64,000 nt of DNA from Actinomycetota bacterium. Its GTDB lineage: Bacteria > Actinomycetota > Acidimicrobiia > Acidimicrobiales > Ilumatobacteraceae. Position numbers and translations under genes: made by a program. Under the pieces are notes generated by a model. The model searched no databases and was not told where the DNA came from. It was given only the letters and a program-made list of their open reading frames with translations. Shown piece after piece: positions 1 to 9,688 of the stretch (the stretch's first letter is position 1; each line of letters opens with the position of its first letter). The stretch spans positions 1 to 64,000 of the forward strand of contig WLJO01000008.1 of NCBI GenBank assembly GCA_009701715.1. Reading direction: 5' to 3'.

Positions 1-1062
1 CGTGGCCCCACTCTTGGCGGTCGACGGCAGGGCGAGGATGGAGCGGCCTTGCTCGGCAAAGCACGCTGCGCGCGCAAAGCTCCCCTGCCCACCCACCAAA
101 CCAAGGTGACGGCCACCGACCACTTCGGCGCTGATCTGCCCGGTGAGGTCGATCTCAATTGCGGAGTTGATGGCGTGCAGCGATCCGAGCCGGCCGAGCA
201 CGCCTGCGTTGTGGGTGTACTCCACGTTGCGCATCACCACCGATGGGTTGCCCGTCACCCACTCGTGCAGGCGTTCGGTGCCGAGCAACGAACCGGCAAC
301 GGTGAGGCCGCGGTCGATCTCCTTGCGCGCATTAGTGATCACACCGCGTTCAACCAGATCCACCACCGCATCGCTGATGAGGCCGGAGTGCACGCCAAGA
401 TCCTTCTTGTCGCCAAGGTGCGACAGGATTGCGTCGGGCAGGGTGCCAATACCGAACTGGATAGTGGCGCCGTCGGGCACCACAGAGGCCACGAGCCGGC
501 CGATGATGTCCTCCTCAGACGACGGTGTACGGCGCTCAACCGGCACGAGCGGAACGTCGTTGTGCACGAACCCGGCGATCCGCGACGACGGTACGAGGAC
601 ATCGCCTATGGTGAACGGCACACGTGGGTTGATCTCGGCCAGCACGCACGGCGACATCTCCACGGCGTTGCTGAGGTAGTCGCACACGGCGCCGAGTGAG
701 TGAACGCCCTCAGCATTCGCAGGGGTCATCTGCGCAAACACCACGTCGGGCCGCAGCACACCACGACGCATCAGCATCGGGAGCGAGCCGAAGTGCGCCG
801 GGATGATAGTGAGCACACCGGCGTCGGCGAGCGCCGCCGTACGGCCCACCACTCCGATGCTGATGAATTCGATGGCATCCGCATGCTCGGGCCGAAAGGC
901 GCCGGTGTAACTCGCCCCGATGTACACACGGACGCCACCGAGCGAGTGACGCTGCTCGATAAGAGCCTGCACCAGCGCCTGGGGTTCACCCGCACCCTGA
1001 CCGATGATGATGGTGTCGCCCGGCTTGACGTACCGGGTGAGGTCAATCTGCGTGCCGGTCAT
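1..1062 (-). CDS. Acetyl-CoA hydrolase / 4-hydroxybutyrate CoA-transferase family protein (C-terminus off window)
   Basis: This is a class I CoA-transferase of the AcH_transf family; such enzymes move CoA between acetate or butyrate-type acids or hydrolyse acetyl-CoA. The 354 visible residues show the family signatures GIGTLPDAIL, a DLGVHSG-LISDAVVDLV block and NSAIEIDLTGQ. The C-terminal part lies beyond base 1. The ATG start overlaps the stop of the upstream cyclase gene by four bases (ATGA), so the two are probably translationally coupled in one leftward operon with the acyl-CoA ligase. In AbfT-like enzymes the catalytic Glu follows His-Ser/Thr in the block near residue 225; here the triplet reads His-Ser-Gly (Gly227), so classic CoA-transfer chemistry is doubtful. 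The family call is firm, the substrate unknown. Confidence 0.85.
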   Translation of the reverse strand, partial: MTGTQIDLTRYVKPGDTIIIGQGAGEPQALVQALIEQRHSLGGVRVYIGASYTGAFRPEHADAIEFISIGVVGRTAALADAGVLTIIPAHFGSLPMLMRRGVLRPDVVFAQMTPANAEGVHSLGAVCDYLSNAVEMSPCVLAEINPRVPFTIGDVLVPSSRIAGFVHNDVPLVPVERRTPSSEEDIIGRLVASVVPDGATIQFGIGTLPDAILSHLGDKKDLGVHSGLISDAVVDLVERGVITNARKEIDRGLTVAGSLLGTERLHEWVTGNPSVVMRNVEYTHNAGVLGRLGSLHAINSAIEIDLTGQISAEVVGGRHLGLVGGQGSFARAACFAEQGRSILALPSTAKSGAT

Positions 1063-1994
1063 CGGATCGCGACCGCGTTGCCAGGCGAACCGATGCCCTC
1101 CGGGAGGTGGAGTGGCTGGGCAACGAAGAAGAAGGTCCATCGCCCGTCCGCACGGCTTGCGGCCGCAAGGCGGTCGAAGTCGAAGAATTCGCCGAGTGCC
1201 ATACCGAGTGTCGGGATCATCCGGCGGTGCAGCGAACCGACCTTGGGGTCACCGGGCACCATCTCCACGGCCGGATTGTCTGCCAACAGAGCCGCCGGGT
1301 GTGCGTTCCAGAGGAGCCGGGCAACGTCGTGATCTCCAAGCAGGCCAGCACCGGTGGGGCTCGCTGCGAGGTCGGTGCGCTCCTGCGCGTCAAGCGCGCG
1401 GTACGCCTCCACCCAACCGGTGCGCAGGCACCAGATGTCGCCAGTCTGTGGCACCACACCCTGTTCCTCGAGCGTTGCGCGCACGTCGTCGGCGCTGATT
1501 CCTTGGGCCTCCAGCGGGTGGTATCCCGGCCGGTTGCGGCAGAGGAAGTCACCCACGTCGATGAGCAAGCCACGGCCGGCGATTCCGTGAGCGGCCCAGT
1601 GCTCGATACCCAGCACGTTCGGCACATCCATCGGGTCGTCGGTGATGCCGCCCCAGTAGCCGTGCTCGCGTGCCCGTACGTGCCCGAGTGCGTCCCACTG
1701 GGTGCTCCCTTGCGGGTGGAATCCGTCAAGTCGGTCGTCCATCTCGTGGCGATTGATGGCGAAGATGTGGTGGCTGAATGGCTGACGCCCGAACATCGGC
1801 GGATCGGGCAAGTTCATGGGCAGGTCGAGCGGGAACAGCGCACCGCTGCGGACCTCCGATGCGGCAGCAGCGACCCGCTCGGGTGTCACGAGATTGATGG
1901 AGCCGAGCACGTCGTTGTCACCGAATACACCCCAGGCGTGGTGGATATCGAGACCCGGCAGGAACGGGAGGTCGTCGTAGTCGGGAAGGTTCAC
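1059..1994 (-). CDS. Cyclase-family (kynurenine formamidase-like) metal hydrolase
   Basis: A 311-residue protein of the cyclase/kynurenine formamidase-like superfamily, whose members hydrolyse amides, lactones or cyclic substrates with a divalent metal. Visible signs are the early LGSINLVTPERV block, a central THWDALGH-like stretch (STQWDALGHV, the usual His replaced by Gln) and the GRGLLIDVGDF segment. The start chosen is the GTG at 1994, which leaves a 10-base gap to the ligase stop; the open frame runs further up but would overlap that gene. It lies between an acyl-CoA ligase and a CoA-transferase gene, suggesting ring or lactone opening before CoA activation. The substrate cannot be read from the sequence. 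Confidence 0.8.
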   Translation of the reverse strand: MNLPDYDDLPFLPGLDIHHAWGVFGDNDVLGSINLVTPERVAAAASEVRSGALFPLDLPMNLPDPPMFGRQPFSHHIFAINRHEMDDRLDGFHPQGSTQWDALGHVRAREHGYWGGITDDPMDVPNVLGIEHWAAHGIAGRGLLIDVGDFLCRNRPGYHPLEAQGISADDVRATLEEQGVVPQTGDIWCLRTGWVEAYRALDAQERTDLAASPTGAGLLGDHDVARLLWNAHPAALLADNPAVEMVPGDPKVGSLHRRMIPTLGMALGEFFDFDRLAAASRADGRWTFFFVAQPLHLPEGIGSPGNAVAIR

Positions 1995-2004
1995 TGCGAT
2001 GTCC

Positions 2005-3546
<1,542 letters not shown>

Positions 3547-3660
3547 GTCCGGCACTCCCAATGCGCTACCGGGGCCCCACCGGTCGCAGGTCCCACCGTT
3601 GCGTAAGGTAACAGAGCACCCCGCCGCCCCAGAAGGGCAGCCGACTACCGAGGAGCACAC

Positions 3661-4533
3661 ATGAACCAGCCACGCTTTGCCGGGCGCACCGTTGTCGTCA
3701 CGGGCGGCGCCAGTGGCATCGGGAAGGCAACGGTTCGCCGTTTCCTCGACGAAGGGGCCAACGTGGTTGCGGGTGACCTCAACGAGGCGAACGGTCTGGC
3801 GATGCTGGAGGCATGGCATGCGGATGCCGACAGGCTGCGCTTCCTCGCCGGCAACGTGGCGCTGGAGGACGACATCGTTGCGCTCGTGAACCTCGCCACC
3901 AGCACGTTCGGCACCCTCGACGTGATGTTCAATAATGCCGGTATCGGCGGTGCGTTCGGACCGATCACCGAGGTGGACGTGGATGCATGGGACCGCACCT
4001 TCGAGGTACTGGTACGCGGCGTGTTCCTCGGCACCAAGCACGCCGCCCGCGTGATGATCCCCCAGGGCGGAGGTGTCATTATCAACACCGCCTCGGTGGC
4101 CGGACTGGCGGGTGGCTCCGGACACACCGGCTACTCGGCCGCGAAGACCGCCGTGGTGAGCATCACGCGCAACACGGCAGAGGAACTGGCGCCGCACCGC
4201 ATCCGCGTGAATGCTGTCTGCCCAGGAGTGATCTTCACGCCCCTCGCGGTGGGAAGGGACGAAGAGGCCCTCGGCCGGATAGTCAGCGACTTGCAGCCGT
4301 GGCCCGACCGCGGCACAGCCGAGGACGTCGCCGCCGCCGTCGCCTTCCTCGCGTCTGACGACGCGCGATTCATCGTGGGCGAATCCCTCCTCGTCGACGG
4401 CGGCCTCCTCGCAACTGGGACCCGGATCCACAAGAACATGGATCCGCACGGCGCTACCAAGCGCTACACGGGTTTCGGGGCCGGGAGCACTGGCGAGATC
4501 ACCACCTCCCGACGCATCGCCCCGAAGGAGTAG
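3661..4533 (+). CDS. Short-chain dehydrogenase/reductase
   Basis: A 290-residue classical SDR that should oxidise or reduce an alcohol/ketone with NAD(P). It has the cofactor motif TGGASGIG near residue 15, the NNAG motif, the catalytic Ser followed by YSAAK, and the C-terminal GESLLVDGG segment. A tail of roughly 35 residues after the usual SDR end (from about residue 255) is longer than in most members. The acidic residue after the second strand (GDLNEANG) favours NAD. The gene is divergent from the acyl-CoA ligase, which suggests a shared control region and a role in the same acyl-CoA pathway. Confidence 0.88.
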   Translation: MNQPRFAGRTVVVTGGASGIGKATVRRFLDEGANVVAGDLNEANGLAMLEAWHADADRLRFLAGNVALEDDIVALVNLATSTFGTLDVMFNNAGIGGAFGPITEVDVDAWDRTFEVLVRGVFLGTKHAARVMIPQGGGVIINTASVAGLAGGSGHTGYSAAKTAVVSITRNTAEELAPHRIRVNAVCPGVIFTPLAVGRDEEALGRIVSDLQPWPDRGTAEDVAAAVAFLASDDARFIVGESLLVDGGLLATGTRIHKNMDPHGATKRYTGFGAGSTGEITTSRRIAPKE

Positions 4534-4640
4534 TCGACCACCTTCGACCCCGGCCACGACAGCCGGTGAGGACTACCATCTGGGGGGCCGGAACTATCCG
4601 GTCCCGACCGTGGGGGTCGGCTGTTTGGGGAGGGTGCACG

Positions 4641-7049
4641 TTGGTCGAGCCGTACCGCGTACTGGATCTCACGGATCACCGAGGGCAATTGGCGTCCCAA
4701 ATGCTCAACACGCTCGGCGCTGACGTCCTGCTCGTGGAACCGATCGGCGGCAGCAGTGTCCGGACACTGGCGCCATTTGCCGGCGATACACCCCATCCCG
4801 AGCGCTCACTCCCGTTCGTCGCCTGGAACCGGGGCAAGCGCAGCATCGAACTTGACCTCGGCACCGAAAGCGGAGCCTCCCAGCTGATGGAACTCGCCCG
4901 CACCGCTGACGTCCTCATTGAGTCCGGCGTGGTTGACGTCGACCTTGCGGCACTGCGGGAGGCCAACCCTGCGTTGGTCACCATCTCCATCAGTGCCTTC
5001 GGCACCACCGGCCCGAAGGCACAGTGGCCCGCAACCGACCTCACCGCCCATGCCGCAGCCGGACAGCTCCTGATGACCGGCGACGAGGATCGGCCGCCCG
5101 TACGAACCACGGAGCCGCAGGTGTTCCAGCACGCCGCCGCCGACGCAGCGTGCGCCGCACTCGTCGCCCTGGCCGAGCGGGACTCGAGCGGACTCGGCCA
5201 ACACATCGACATCTCGGCCCAGCGATCCATGCTCATGGCCACCCAGAGCAACGTGCTCGCCGCCCCGTACCGGGCGCCGCTGTTCCAGCGGACCGCAACC
5301 GGGCACTTGCTCAACGGTGTCCACGTCCAGCTAATCTGGCCGTGCAAAGACGGTCACGTCCTGGTGAACGCCTTGTTCGGCGCACCGTTCGCACCGTTCA
5401 TCAAACGGCTCGTTGAGTGGGCACGGGAGGACGGCTTCTGTGGCGACGACCTCGTCAACGAGGACTGGCCCTCCTTCGGTGCGCGCGTCTTCGGTGGCGA
5501 GACCCCGATCGCACGCCATACCTATCTCAAGGAGGTCATCGGCAAGGTCTGCGAGCACCGGACCAAAGCCGAATTGCTCCAGGCGGCGCTCGACCGCAAG
5601 TTGCTCATCGGACCGATCGCGACGATGGAGGAGGTGGTCGAGAACCCCCAATTCGCGTTCCGAAACTTCTTTGAGTTGGTGACCGATCCCGAGATCTCTC
5701 CGGTCCCCTTCCGCGCTCCCGGTTCACCGGTACACGCCGACACGAAGTACGTACCGCTCGGACGCAGTCCGCGGCTCGGCGAGCACAGCGCAACGGCGCT
5801 CCGGCACTGGGCCCCACGTACGGAAACTCCCAGCCGGGAACCCGGCAACCGCCAGGCGCCGTTCGCCGGCCTCAAGGTGCTCGACCTCACGTGGGCCGTG
5901 TCGGGCCCCTATACCGCCCGTCACTTTGCCGACTACGGCGCAACCGTCATCCACGTTGAGTCCACGAAGGGACCGGACTCCGCTCGGGCGGTGCAGCCGT
6001 TCCTCGACAACCTTGCGCTGCCCGAGAACGCAGCGATTTACCACAACATGAATGCGGGCAAGCTCAGCCTGTCGCTCAACATGGCTTCACCGGGTGGGCG
6101 CGAGGTCCTCGACGACCTCGTTGCATGGGCCGACGTGCTCATCGAGTCGTTCTCACCGAGAGGCCGGCTCGCACTCGGTCTCGACTACGAGCGGTTGCGG
6201 GTCATCAACCCGCAACTCGTGATGATGTCAACCTGCCTCTTCGGCCAGCAGGGCCCCATGGCCGGCTACGCAGGGTTCGGCAACATGGCGGCCTGCCTCG
6301 TCGGCTTCTTCGACCTTACGGGTTGGCCCGACCGAGGTCCTGCCGGACCGTTCGGCGCGTACACCGACTACATCTCCCCCCGTTACGCCTTTGCCACGCT
6401 GCTCGCCGGCCTCCGGGAGAGCAGAGCCACGGGTCGCGGCCAGTACCTCGACTTCGCGCAGGCGGAGTCGGCAGTGAACTTCCTGTCGGTTGCGATGCTC
6501 GACTACTCGGTAAACGGCCGGGTGGCTGCCCGCATCGGTAACGACGACCCGGCAATGTCGCCGCACGGTGTCTACCCGTGCACGGGAACCGATCGATGGG
6601 TCGCAGTTGCGTGTCGCGATGACAGCGATTGGCACTCCTTGGCATGGCTGATCGGACGAAGCGATCTCGCGTCCCTCAACAACGCCGAACGGCTCGAACG
6701 ACGCGGGGAGCTCAACGACGCTGTCGCTGCATGGACGGGGCTCCGCTCGCCGTCCGAGGCCGAGGCCGAACTGATCGCGCACCGCGTCCCTGCGCATGCA
6801 GTCATCCACTCCCCCGACATCTATTCCGATCCACAGCTTGCGCACCTCGGACACTTCGCCGAGATCCCGCACCCACACCATGGATCCGTCACCGTCGAGG
6901 CTTCCCGCTTCGGCCTCACGGGCACACCCAGCACGATCTCCAACGGTGCACCCAGCTTCGGCCTGCACACGGTTGACCTGCTCACCGAGACGCTCGGGTA
7001 CGACCTCGACCGGATCGGTGAACTCTTCTCGTCTGGCGCCCTCGACTGA
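4641..7049 (+). CDS. Tandem-fused class III (CaiB/BaiF) CoA-transferase
   Basis: An 802-residue protein made of two complete CaiB/BaiF (family III) CoA-transferase domains, about residues 1-395 and 410-802, each beginning with a (V/L)LDLT segment and containing a G-x-GQ-x-x-D block. Usual members are about 400 residues and work as interlocked dimers, so this is a built-in pseudodimer. At the position of the catalytic Asp of formyl-CoA transferase the second half has Glu609, while the first half has Arg195, so only one half looks catalytic. The TTG start at 4641 is preceded by GGGGAGGG at ideal spacing; 25 further in-frame codons upstream look non-coding. Downstream of the SDR and probably in the same operon. 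Confidence 0.88.
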   Translation: MVEPYRVLDLTDHRGQLASQMLNTLGADVLLVEPIGGSSVRTLAPFAGDTPHPERSLPFVAWNRGKRSIELDLGTESGASQLMELARTADVLIESGVVDVDLAALREANPALVTISISAFGTTGPKAQWPATDLTAHAAAGQLLMTGDEDRPPVRTTEPQVFQHAAADAACAALVALAERDSSGLGQHIDISAQRSMLMATQSNVLAAPYRAPLFQRTATGHLLNGVHVQLIWPCKDGHVLVNALFGAPFAPFIKRLVEWAREDGFCGDDLVNEDWPSFGARVFGGETPIARHTYLKEVIGKVCEHRTKAELLQAALDRKLLIGPIATMEEVVENPQFAFRNFFELVTDPEISPVPFRAPGSPVHADTKYVPLGRSPRLGEHSATALRHWAPRTETPSREPGNRQAPFAGLKVLDLTWAVSGPYTARHFADYGATVIHVESTKGPDSARAVQPFLDNLALPENAAIYHNMNAGKLSLSLNMASPGGREVLDDLVAWADVLIESFSPRGRLALGLDYERLRVINPQLVMMSTCLFGQQGPMAGYAGFGNMAACLVGFFDLTGWPDRGPAGPFGAYTDYISPRYAFATLLAGLRESRATGRGQYLDFAQAESAVNFLSVAMLDYSVNGRVAARIGNDDPAMSPHGVYPCTGTDRWVAVACRDDSDWHSLAWLIGRSDLASLNNAERLERRGELNDAVAAWTGLRSPSEAEAELIAHRVPAHAVIHSPDIYSDPQLAHLGHFAEIPHPHHGSVTVEASRFGLTGTPSTISNGAPSFGLHTVDLLTETLGYDLDRIGELFSSGALD

Positions 7050-7068
7050 TCGGCCGGGGCACCGCGTC

Positions 7069-8118
7069 TCAGTAGCCGAGCTCGCGTGCCGCCCTGTCGA
7101 GCACCACGGGGATTGACCATGCGGTGCGAGCAAGGCGAAGATCGCCGCTCGAGCCGTCTGCATAGAGACCCGATGCGCTCACCCAGAACGCCACGGACCG
7201 CATGCAGTACAGCATGTTGTAGTACCGGCACTTCTCCTCGTCGATCTCGAGGCCGGTCTCGCGCTCGTACTGACGGAAGAACTCGTCTCTCGGCACGAGG
7301 TTCGAGAGCAGGTCGGTGCCCTCTCGGTTGAGGTCCGACAGCATGTAGGCCACGTCGTACATCGGGTCGCCGATGCACTGTGTCTCCCAGTCGAGCACGG
7401 CGCTCACCCGGTCGTCGTGGATCAACAGGTTGCCGGTGCGGTACGCGCCGTGGATGAGCGACAGGCGATCGGTGGTGGGTGCGTTCTCCTCCAACCAGCA
7501 GATGAGGTCCTCGAGGATCGGCTCGTGCACGACGCCGGCGAGACTCATCAACTCTTTCCACTTGGCCACCTCGCCGAGGGCGAAGTCCTTGCCCGGGCCG
7601 GGAACCCCGAGGAAGTCAAGCCCGGCGGCGCGCCAGTCGAGATTGTGGAGATCAGCGAGTGCCTGCGTGAAACTGCCAGGCAGCACACCGCGCCCGGAGG
7701 CCTCTTGGTAGTAGCGCCGGCCGTCGCTCCCCCACGGGTTCGGGCACGCGCCAGGTACACGGTCCATCACGATGAACGGCTTGCCAATGATGGCCAGGTC
7801 GCTCTCGTACCAGTACGCCTCGGGCGCCGGTACCGCGGTGTTCTCGAGACACTTCAGCACCCGGAACTGCGTCTCGAGACTCGACATATGCCGCAGCAGG
7901 GTGTTGCCCGGGTCGAGGCGGACGCAGAACGGTCGGCCTACTTCCCTACCGGACTCGCTCCACACGGCATCGAACAGCCAGATCTCGTGCGACCAGCCAA
8001 CCGTCGGTCGCTCGATGTTGATCATGTGGAGGCCGTCAGCGCCCGGAATCCTCGACGTGAGGTAGGCCTCGATGCGCTGTTGGCGGTCGCTGCCGCTGTC
8101 CCCCTGCTTCGTGCTCAT
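7069..8118 (-). CDS. Aminoglycoside-phosphotransferase-fold (APH/ACAD10-like) protein, altered catalytic loop
   Basis: A 349-residue protein of the APH/choline-kinase fold as found in actinobacterial acyl-CoA regions (relatives of the kinase part of ACAD10). The C-terminal lobe shows the loop IHGAYRTGNLL (about residues 222-232) and the metal-binding DWE. In active APH kinases the loop reads HGD, with Asp as catalytic base; here Ala225 takes its place, so it may be a pseudokinase or use another base. The ATG at 8118 overlaps the stop of the unknown upstream gene by four bases, making an operon with that gene and the AttH-like gene. Family firm, activity uncertain. Confidence 0.85.
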   Translation of the reverse strand: MSTKQGDSGSDRQQRIEAYLTSRIPGADGLHMINIERPTVGWSHEIWLFDAVWSESGREVGRPFCVRLDPGNTLLRHMSSLETQFRVLKCLENTAVPAPEAYWYESDLAIIGKPFIVMDRVPGACPNPWGSDGRRYYQEASGRGVLPGSFTQALADLHNLDWRAAGLDFLGVPGPGKDFALGEVAKWKELMSLAGVVHEPILEDLICWLEENAPTTDRLSLIHGAYRTGNLLIHDDRVSAVLDWETQCIGDPMYDVAYMLSDLNREGTDLLSNLVPRDEFFRQYERETGLEIDEEKCRYYNMLYCMRSVAFWVSASGLYADGSSGDLRLARTAWSIPVVLDRAARELGY

Positions 8119-8555
8119 GCCGAGAACTCCATGCGGCGATTGATGTCGGCGCGGAGCGCAACGCGCACGCGGCTGAGCAATGCAGCGAAGAGGTCGTCGC
8201 CGAGCAAGGTCCTGTCTGCGTACAGCGCCTGCACCAGCGTGCAGATGCTCACGGCATTGCACGCTGCGGACACCCCGGAAACCGCAGCCGTGGTGCCGTC
8301 GGGAAGCGACAACGACGCTGTGAGCCGAGTCAGATCCGCGATCAGTGACTCTGCATCGCTCGCCTGCTGGGCGGCGTGTGCCGGGGCGAGCTCAAGTTGC
8401 TTGGCCAATTTCTCCAAGACCACTGCCGCCATGTACGCCTGGGGCTTGGCTGTACCCGTGGTGTTCGGCGCAATTGCCGTCTTCATCGTGACGCTCATGC
8501 GGGCGAGCAGTTCCGCCGGAGGGGTAACAACCGCACGATCTCGGTGGGTGGCCAT
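8115..8555 (-). CDS. Hypothetical protein in APH/AttH-like operon
   Basis: I do not recognise this 146-residue protein. It is Ala/Leu-rich and probably mostly helical, with no signal peptide, no obvious metal or nucleotide motif and two Cys near the C-terminal third. The start at ATG 8555 overlaps the upstream stop by one base (TGATG) and the gene overlaps the downstream APH-fold gene by four bases, so all three are almost certainly translated from one message. Tight coupling on both sides and normal high-GC codon use make it a real gene. A small accessory or partner of the APH-fold protein is possible but unproven. Confidence 0.7.
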   Translation of the reverse strand: MATHRDRAVVTPPAELLARMSVTMKTAIAPNTTGTAKPQAYMAAVVLEKLAKQLELAPAHAAQQASDAESLIADLTRLTASLSLPDGTTAAVSGVSAACNAVSICTLVQALYADRTLLGDDLFAALLSRVRVALRADINRRMEFSA

Positions 8556-9514
8556 CAGCGGGCATCTCCCCGCGCTGCGCGACGGAAGTCGGCCCAGTCG
8601 TGGACCGGCCACATGTCCTGATCCTCACCCCACGCCTCGATGCCCCCCATGTCCCACCGCACCAGGCTGTTCACGTCGATGAAGGTGTGGCGGTTGAGGA
8701 TGATGCGGTTCACCGGTGTGCCAGTGACCGTGAGTGAACGCCCCGACTCGTCTTCGAAGTCCATCTCGATGCGCTCGATCCACCCGTGCTCGGTGCTGCG
8801 CTCCACCCGACGCTCTCCACCGACGAGGGGAACGGTGATGCCGTTGCGGCGGAGGAAGCCGTAATTCGCCGCTTCCCTCCCACCGTGCTCGCTCGTTACC
8901 GCGAGGAACGCCTCATCCGGCGACGCACACCCGGTGACGTACGCCGCCTTGTGCGGCCGGTCCTCGCGCCGACGGCCCCATGTGCGGTCGCGTGCGGCGA
9001 GGCAGTCAATGGCGACACGCTCCCCGTTCACCACGATGTGGCCGGCGACGCGTCCGAACTGGTCGAAATGGCGCGCCTTGCCGAACGTCGACTTCACCGA
9101 ACGCATCGGCTCGGGCGGCATGATTCCCTCGAACACGAGGTCCACCAGCAGGCGGCCCGGATCGTCGTAGGTGAGTGCGTACTTGTTCGTGGGCTCAAGC
9201 ACCTTGATGCCCACGCCCGTGGGGAGTGTCGCGTTGCGGAGATCGGTGTCGAGCGGAATCTGCAGGGTGGAGTAGTTGGTGGAGTAGAGCGCCTCCCAGG
9301 GGAGCACGGTGGTGTCGTCCCACACCCACACGCCACCCTGTACCGAGCCGACGTTGGGGCGGGCGAGTGTGTAGAACCAGCCGCCGAGCCGGCGGGCCGG
9401 GTCATGGAACGAGAACCAACTCGTCTCGGTGGCCCACCAGTCGTCACCGAGCTCTGCGAAGTGGAACGCATCATCCCGAGGTCCAAACGTCGGCGGCCCT
9501 GCATCGCTTGTCAT
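8555..9514 (-). CDS. Lipocalin-like CrtC/AttH-type (DUF7064/7065-like) protein
   Basis: A 319-residue soluble protein with many Trp and beta-rich sequence (WWATETSWFSFHDP near residue 29; RDRTWGRR near residue 200). The RD-x-(S/T)WG motif is typical of the CrtC/AttH hydroxyneurosporene-synthase-like lipocalin folds and of actinobacterial DUF7064/7065 proteins found beside lipid and steroid catabolism genes. Function is unknown; a hydrophobic-ligand binder or hydratase/isomerase is plausible. The ATG at 9514 has an AAAGGA-type ribosome site 8 bases upstream. It is the first gene of a three-gene leftward operon, divergent from an acyl-CoA ligase across about 174 bases. Confidence 0.7.
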   Translation of the reverse strand: MTSDAGPPTFGPRDDAFHFAELGDDWWATETSWFSFHDPARRLGGWFYTLARPNVGSVQGGVWVWDDTTVLPWEALYSTNYSTLQIPLDTDLRNATLPTGVGIKVLEPTNKYALTYDDPGRLLVDLVFEGIMPPEPMRSVKSTFGKARHFDQFGRVAGHIVVNGERVAIDCLAARDRTWGRRREDRPHKAAYVTGCASPDEAFLAVTSEHGGREAANYGFLRRNGITVPLVGGERRVERSTEHGWIERIEMDFEDESGRSLTVTGTPVNRIILNRHTFIDVNSLVRWDMGGIEAWGEDQDMWPVHDWADFRRAARGDAR

Positions 9515-9688
9515 CGACGGTGTCCTTTCCCGGCACGAATGCGGCCCTGCCCCTACGGCTGACCGATATGAATCGTAGACCACGTTCCCGCAGCGAACGA
9601 AGTGCCCGAACGAACCGTGCAGGCAGCCGGTTTGACCGTGTCTGCCTTGCCACTTACTCTTCAACGCACTTCGAGCAGGGGGAGCCCG

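Noticed and set aside
1-1332. Plus-strand frames at the left edge (49-699 and 700-1332)
   Set aside because: They are opposite to the CoA-transferase and cyclase genes, which have clear conserved motifs on the minus strand.
3547-4557. N-terminal extension of the acyl-CoA ligase reading frame by about 340 codons
   Set aside because: It is antisense to the well-supported SDR gene and has no domain similarity; a ribosome site precedes the internal ATG at 3546.
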